Below, piece after piece: positions 7,312-9,698 of a stretch of DNA of 9,698 nucleotides. The notes beneath the pieces are model-generated. The model saw only the letters and a list, made by a program, of their open reading frames with translations, made no database searches and was not told where the DNA came from. The first letter of the stretch is position 1; each line of letters opens with the position of its first letter. The DNA lies in the NCBI GenBank assembly GCA_903832165.1, contig CAILAQ010000506.1, positions 1 through 9,698 on the forward strand, in the 5' to 3' direction. Made by a program: the position numbers and the translations under genes. Source of the stretch: an uncultured Bacteroidota bacterium (lineage in GTDB: Bacteria; Bacteroidota; Bacteroidia; Bacteroidales; UBA12481).

Positions 7312-7592
7312 TGTACCCACCCCGGGCCCATAGCCGTCAACCTAAGGAGTTTTTTGCCTTCCGAAGGAGTAGATTGAAGTAAGAATGGTGAGATTCCAAT
7401 TCAGAATTACGAGTTCCGAGGTCGGAGATCCAAGTATTCGTGAAGTAGAAATCCGCTACTTCATGGTGACCTGAATCTTGTACTTCGGCATTCGGAATTT
7501 TAAATTCGAATCTAAACCTTTTACCTTCCAATCTTGGTTTTGTAGAAGAAATATCCCTTAGGTTGACGTCTATGGGGTATGGGGTGGGTACA
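7312..7592. repeat. 281-bp imperfect palindrome, MITE-like inverted-repeat element
   Basis: Two arms of about 137 bases face each other around a 7-base centre (7449-7455). The outer 12 bases, TGTACCCACCCC, match perfectly with the reverse complement of the last 12. After a short variable patch, CCCATAG, one mismatch and CGTCAACCTAAGG also match. The inner arms (7392-7448 and 7456-7512, 57 bases each) match at 41 of 57 positions without gaps and end in a perfect 8-bp stem. Outer and inner arms share the same midpoint, 7452, so the whole is one structure. TA flanks the CCCACCCC ends on both sides (7314-7315 and 7589-7590), compatible with a TA-targeting IS630/Tc1-like origin, but this is inference. 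It fills most of the 471-base region between the divergent genes at 7233 and 7705. A 64-codon frame inside it is taken as chance. Confidence 0.75.
7392..7512. repeat. Core hairpin of the palindromic element
   Basis: Arms 7392-7448 and 7456-7512 have equal length, and 41 of 57 bases pair. Several of the mismatches would be G-U pairs in RNA. The tip is TGAAGTAG / CTACTTCA around AAATCCG. Either transcript would fold into a long imperfect hairpin. Many words are of the AATTC / TTCCGA type. Confidence 0.75.
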
Positions 7593-7655
7593 ACTTTAAC
7601 CTGGGGGCCGGGGGTGAGGTGGATCGCGCCATTAGGAAATTAACTTCCTTAAACT

Positions 7656-7663
7656 TATCTTTG
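7656..7663 (+). promoter_or_regulatory. Bacteroidota -7 promoter box for the CarboxypepD_reg-like gene
   Basis: TATCTTTG matches the Bacteroidota housekeeping -7 consensus TAnnTTTG at every fixed base. It lies 41 bases before the ATG at 7705, which implies a short leader of roughly 35 bases. The -33 position holds only a weak TTAGG (7632-7636). It lies just outside the palindromic element, separated by a G-rich stretch (7603-7622). Confidence 0.55.
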
Positions 7664-7704
7664 AGTATTCCCCATTTAGTTTGATGTAATTCTATTCCTG
7701 CCCT

Positions 7705-8322
7705 ATGAAAAATCTGCTCATTGCCGGTTTAGTAATTTTGCTTTTGGGATATTCTGCTTATTCCCAACAAACCACCTATAAGTTAACCGGAAAGGTAGTT
7801 GATGAGTCCTCCTCGGCGGCACTACCAGGCGTTGGGATCCTGGAGTCATTGGCCGGACAGGGTACCATAACAAATCAGCAGGGTGAGTTCAGCCTCGGAG
7901 TCAAGTCATTTTTCATCCAATTAATATTCAAGCATCTGGGCTATTTCGATGACACCTTAAAAATCAGCAATAGAGATCAGTTCAGGAAATATTATGAAGG
8001 GGTAACGATTAAAATCACGCTCAGGCAAAACCCTTTTATGATCGGCGAGGTTACTATAAATCCAACAGGAGCAGCAGTCCCGCTTTTCGAACAAGAGCCC
8101 TACTCAATCATTGATTATGTGATTAAAGGTGACCGGTTTTTTGCACTGGGATACAGGAATTTCAATCCGATGAAACCTGAAATCTTTTTGGGAAATTCAT
8201 CAGGGAGGCTGTTATCAGTTTCTAAGCTGAGCGGTGCCGGGGAAATATATCAGGATTGTCAGGGGGAAATCTATGCGATTGCCAGAGACAGCGCGTATCA
8301 GCCGGCTAAAATTGAAAATTAA
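7705..8322 (+). CDS. Secreted CarboxypepD_reg-like domain protein, probably shortened
   Basis: A 205-residue protein. Residues 1-20 are a signal peptide (KNLLIAGLVILLLGYSAYS, then QQ). Residues about 25-107 match a carboxypeptidase-regulatory-like beta-sandwich: YKLTGKVVDESSSAALPGV, then TITNQQGEFSL, then a FKHLGYFDDTLKI strand. This is the module at the N-terminus of TonB-dependent receptors and many exported Bacteroidota proteins. Residues about 130-197 (YSIIDYVIKGDRFFALGYR, then EIYQDCQGEIYAIARDSAYQ) resemble the start of the beta-propeller-like second half of family members about 400 residues long. Here the chain stops right after SAYQ with PAKIEN. It thus seems to be a C-terminally truncated member, although the frame itself is clean. 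The TAA lies 10 bases before the next ATG, so the two are probably co-transcribed. No enzymatic role is expected; a part in the cell envelope is likely. Confidence 0.75.
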   Translation: MKNLLIAGLVILLLGYSAYSQQTTYKLTGKVVDESSSAALPGVGILESLAGQGTITNQQGEFSLGVKSFFIQLIFKHLGYFDDTLKISNRDQFRKYYEGVTIKITLRQNPFMIGEVTINPTGAAVPLFEQEPYSIIDYVIKGDRFFALGYRNFNPMKPEIFLGNSSGRLLSVSKLSGAGEIYQDCQGEIYAIARDSAYQPAKIEN

Positions 8323-8332
8323 TCAGTTATCG

Positions 8333-9698
8333 ATGGGTAAGTTTCGGCCAATAAAGCTCTTTTTCCTGCTGCTCATTGCTGCTGTGATTCTCATACCCTC
8401 CTGCCATAAAGATCAGTTTAACTGGAAACCCAATGCCGTGCTGATCATGAAGCCAGATAGCGGACTGACCACACAGACTTTTGATTTTCGTGTGGATATG
8501 CTGAATCTGCCCTCTTCTCATGAAGAATTTTATATCCGGTGGGATTTGAATGAGGATTCCGTATGGGATGCATCTTTTACGGCCCAACCTTCCATTACCC
8601 ATCGGTTTTATCAGAAGGGAATGCATATGGTAAAGGCTGAAATTCTGACTGAGGATGGCCAGCATTTCACGATACAGCATCCCATCAGGATTGATCAGGG
8701 ATATTCGGCACCGCATGCCACTTTCACGATCGATCCTCCCGTAGGCAATTACCTGAATGAATTCACTTTTGATGCCGGCAAAACCTTTGATGATGAGGAT
8801 CCGTTCTCCTCACTTTTATTCAGATGGGATTTCGAGAGTGATGGCAGCTGGGATACCGAACCAAGCGCTGATCCCATTGCAAAATGCAGGTACAAAAAAG
8901 TGGGTATGTACACGGTAAGACTAAGCGTAACCGATCCAACGAGGCGGGTAGCCACTGAAAGCAAAACTTTGGAAGTCAATTTCCATGAGGATCTTATCCG
9001 ACCTGATTATATTTGGACACCGGCAGAGGGTAAGGCTAAAGACACCTTTCTGTTTGATGCATCTGCCACCAGACACGAAACGGATCCCGACCAGGTTTTC
9101 ACTTATACCTGGGATATCAGGTCGGAATTGACTTACGGCCCATTTACGGCACCAAAATTCAACCATGCCTTTGCGACCTCCGGTTTGCAAGAGGTCACTT
9201 TAAAGGCAACAGATCAGCATGGTTTATCGAACAGTATAACAAAAGAACTTTTTGTGATCAAAGAGAACAAGCCCCCGACACCAAAAATTTTGGTCCCTAC
9301 TCCATATGGCAATATTGCCACCAATTTTTGGCTCAGCTCGTGGCCTTCCACTGATGATGTAACCGCTCCATCGCAATTACTCGTCCGCTGGGATTTTGAG
9401 GGAGATGGAATCTGGGATACCGGCTGGTCGTACGACAAGACGTTATTTCATCAATTCAGCACACCCGGAAATTATTGGGTTACCTTGCAGGCGGAAGATG
9501 AAGGCGGCGAGCGGGGTATCGGAAAAATCAAGCTGCAGGTATCGCAATATTCCAACCCAACCGGGTTTATCCAGGACCGTCGCGACGGCAGATATTATGG
9601 AACGGTAAAAATCGGGGAGCAATGGTGGATGTCTGATAACCTGAACTATCATATTGGCGGCAAGCTGGATATCGGCCTGCTGCAGAATTGCTATAATG
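8333..9698 (+). CDS. Lipoprotein with four PKD-like repeats and a FISUMP domain (3' partial)
   Basis: Open from ATG 8333 to the window end: 455 codons with no stop, so the gene is cut at its 3' side. Residues 1-24 form a lipoprotein signal: basic start, FFLLLIAAVILIPSC with the lipid-bearing Cys at 24, then HKDQ, whose charge could suit surface export of Bacteroidota lipoproteins. Four PKD-like Ig modules follow. Their central motif recurs at residues 69 (RWDLNEDSVWD), 164 (RWDFESDGSWD), 259 (TWDIRSEL, diverged) and 352 (RWDFEGDGIWD), a spacing of 95, 95 and 93. From about 415 a FISUMP domain begins (DRRDGRYYGTVKIGEQWW, then SDNLNY) and runs out at NCYN. PKD modules usually mediate surface carbohydrate or protein contacts; the function of FISUMP is unknown. 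It sits 10 bases downstream of the CarboxypepD_reg-like gene. No Shine-Dalgarno sequence is seen; the start is set by the signal peptide. Confidence 0.88.
   Translation, partial: MGKFRPIKLFFLLLIAAVILIPSCHKDQFNWKPNAVLIMKPDSGLTTQTFDFRVDMLNLPSSHEEFYIRWDLNEDSVWDASFTAQPSITHRFYQKGMHMVKAEILTEDGQHFTIQHPIRIDQGYSAPHATFTIDPPVGNYLNEFTFDAGKTFDDEDPFSSLLFRWDFESDGSWDTEPSADPIAKCRYKKVGMYTVRLSVTDPTRRVATESKTLEVNFHEDLIRPDYIWTPAEGKAKDTFLFDASATRHETDPDQVFTYTWDIRSELTYGPFTAPKFNHAFATSGLQEVTLKATDQHGLSNSITKELFVIKENKPPTPKILVPTPYGNIATNFWLSSWPSTDDVTAPSQLLVRWDFEGDGIWDTGWSYDKTLFHQFSTPGNYWVTLQAEDEGGERGIGKIKLQVSQYSNPTGFIQDRRDGRYYGTVKIGEQWWMSDNLNYHIGGKLDIGLLQNCYN

Noticed and set aside
7337..7531. A 64-codon minus-strand frame within the palindromic element
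   Set aside because: It is fully explained by the inverted repeat, resembles no family I know and has no start signal.
7634..7649. AGGAA...TTCCT inverted repeat just upstream of the -7 box
   Set aside because: Five-base arms in AT-rich DNA are expected by chance; no basis to call it an operator.
8327..9652. Several antisense frames across the PKD/FISUMP gene
   Set aside because: The plus-strand frame is open for 455 codons with signal peptide, regular repeats and a known domain; the antisense frames are shadows.

Overview
The window looks like a chromosomal segment of a Bacteroidota member, probably a free-living polysaccharide-using lineage. The evidence is a YDG-domain surface protein ending in a type IX secretion (T9SS) sorting domain, a PKD/FISUMP lipoprotein, a CarboxypepD_reg-like protein, a promoter matching the Bacteroidota -7 box (TAnnTTTG), and the absence of Shine-Dalgarno sequences at the starts. 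No rRNA, tRNA, CRISPR array, transposase or phage gene was seen.

Layout. (1) 2-1783 (+): the 3' part of a large secreted YDG/Ig-like protein with a C-terminal T9SS domain. (2) 1786-1804: a perfect AT-rich palindrome between two convergent genes, a likely bidirectional terminator. (3) 1801-7233 (-): four co-oriented genes. In transcription order these are a secreted five-bladed beta-propeller glycosidase-like protein (7233-6148), an Asp/Glu racemase-family protein (6093-5335), a membrane-anchored calcineurin-like phosphoesterase (5049-3919) and a secreted six-hairpin (GH15-like) glycosidase (3897-1801). (4) 7234-7704: a 471-bp divergent intergenic region filled mostly by a 281-bp imperfect palindrome. 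(5) 7705-9698 (+): a short secreted CarboxypepD_reg-like protein that appears to lack the second half of its family, then a lipoprotein with four PKD-like repeats and the start of a FISUMP domain, cut by the window edge.

How the genes may work together. The two glycosidases carry signal peptides but no T9SS domain, so they probably act in the periplasm or at the outer membrane on carbohydrate. The racemase and phosphoesterase between them have no obvious link to sugar breakdown, and the repeat block at 5101-5403 may split the unit. The plus-strand pair at the right edge looks like an envelope or adhesion locus.

The most unusual content is not a protein system but two intergenic repeat structures. 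One (7312-7592) is almost exactly symmetric about base 7452, with strongly conserved outer arms, like a miniature inverted-repeat element. The other (5101-5403) has matching inverted ends (TGGGACAAAA), heptamer tracts at both ends and a pentamer tract inside. Its right end starts exactly at codon 231 of the racemase and supplies that protein's last 22 residues and its stop codon.
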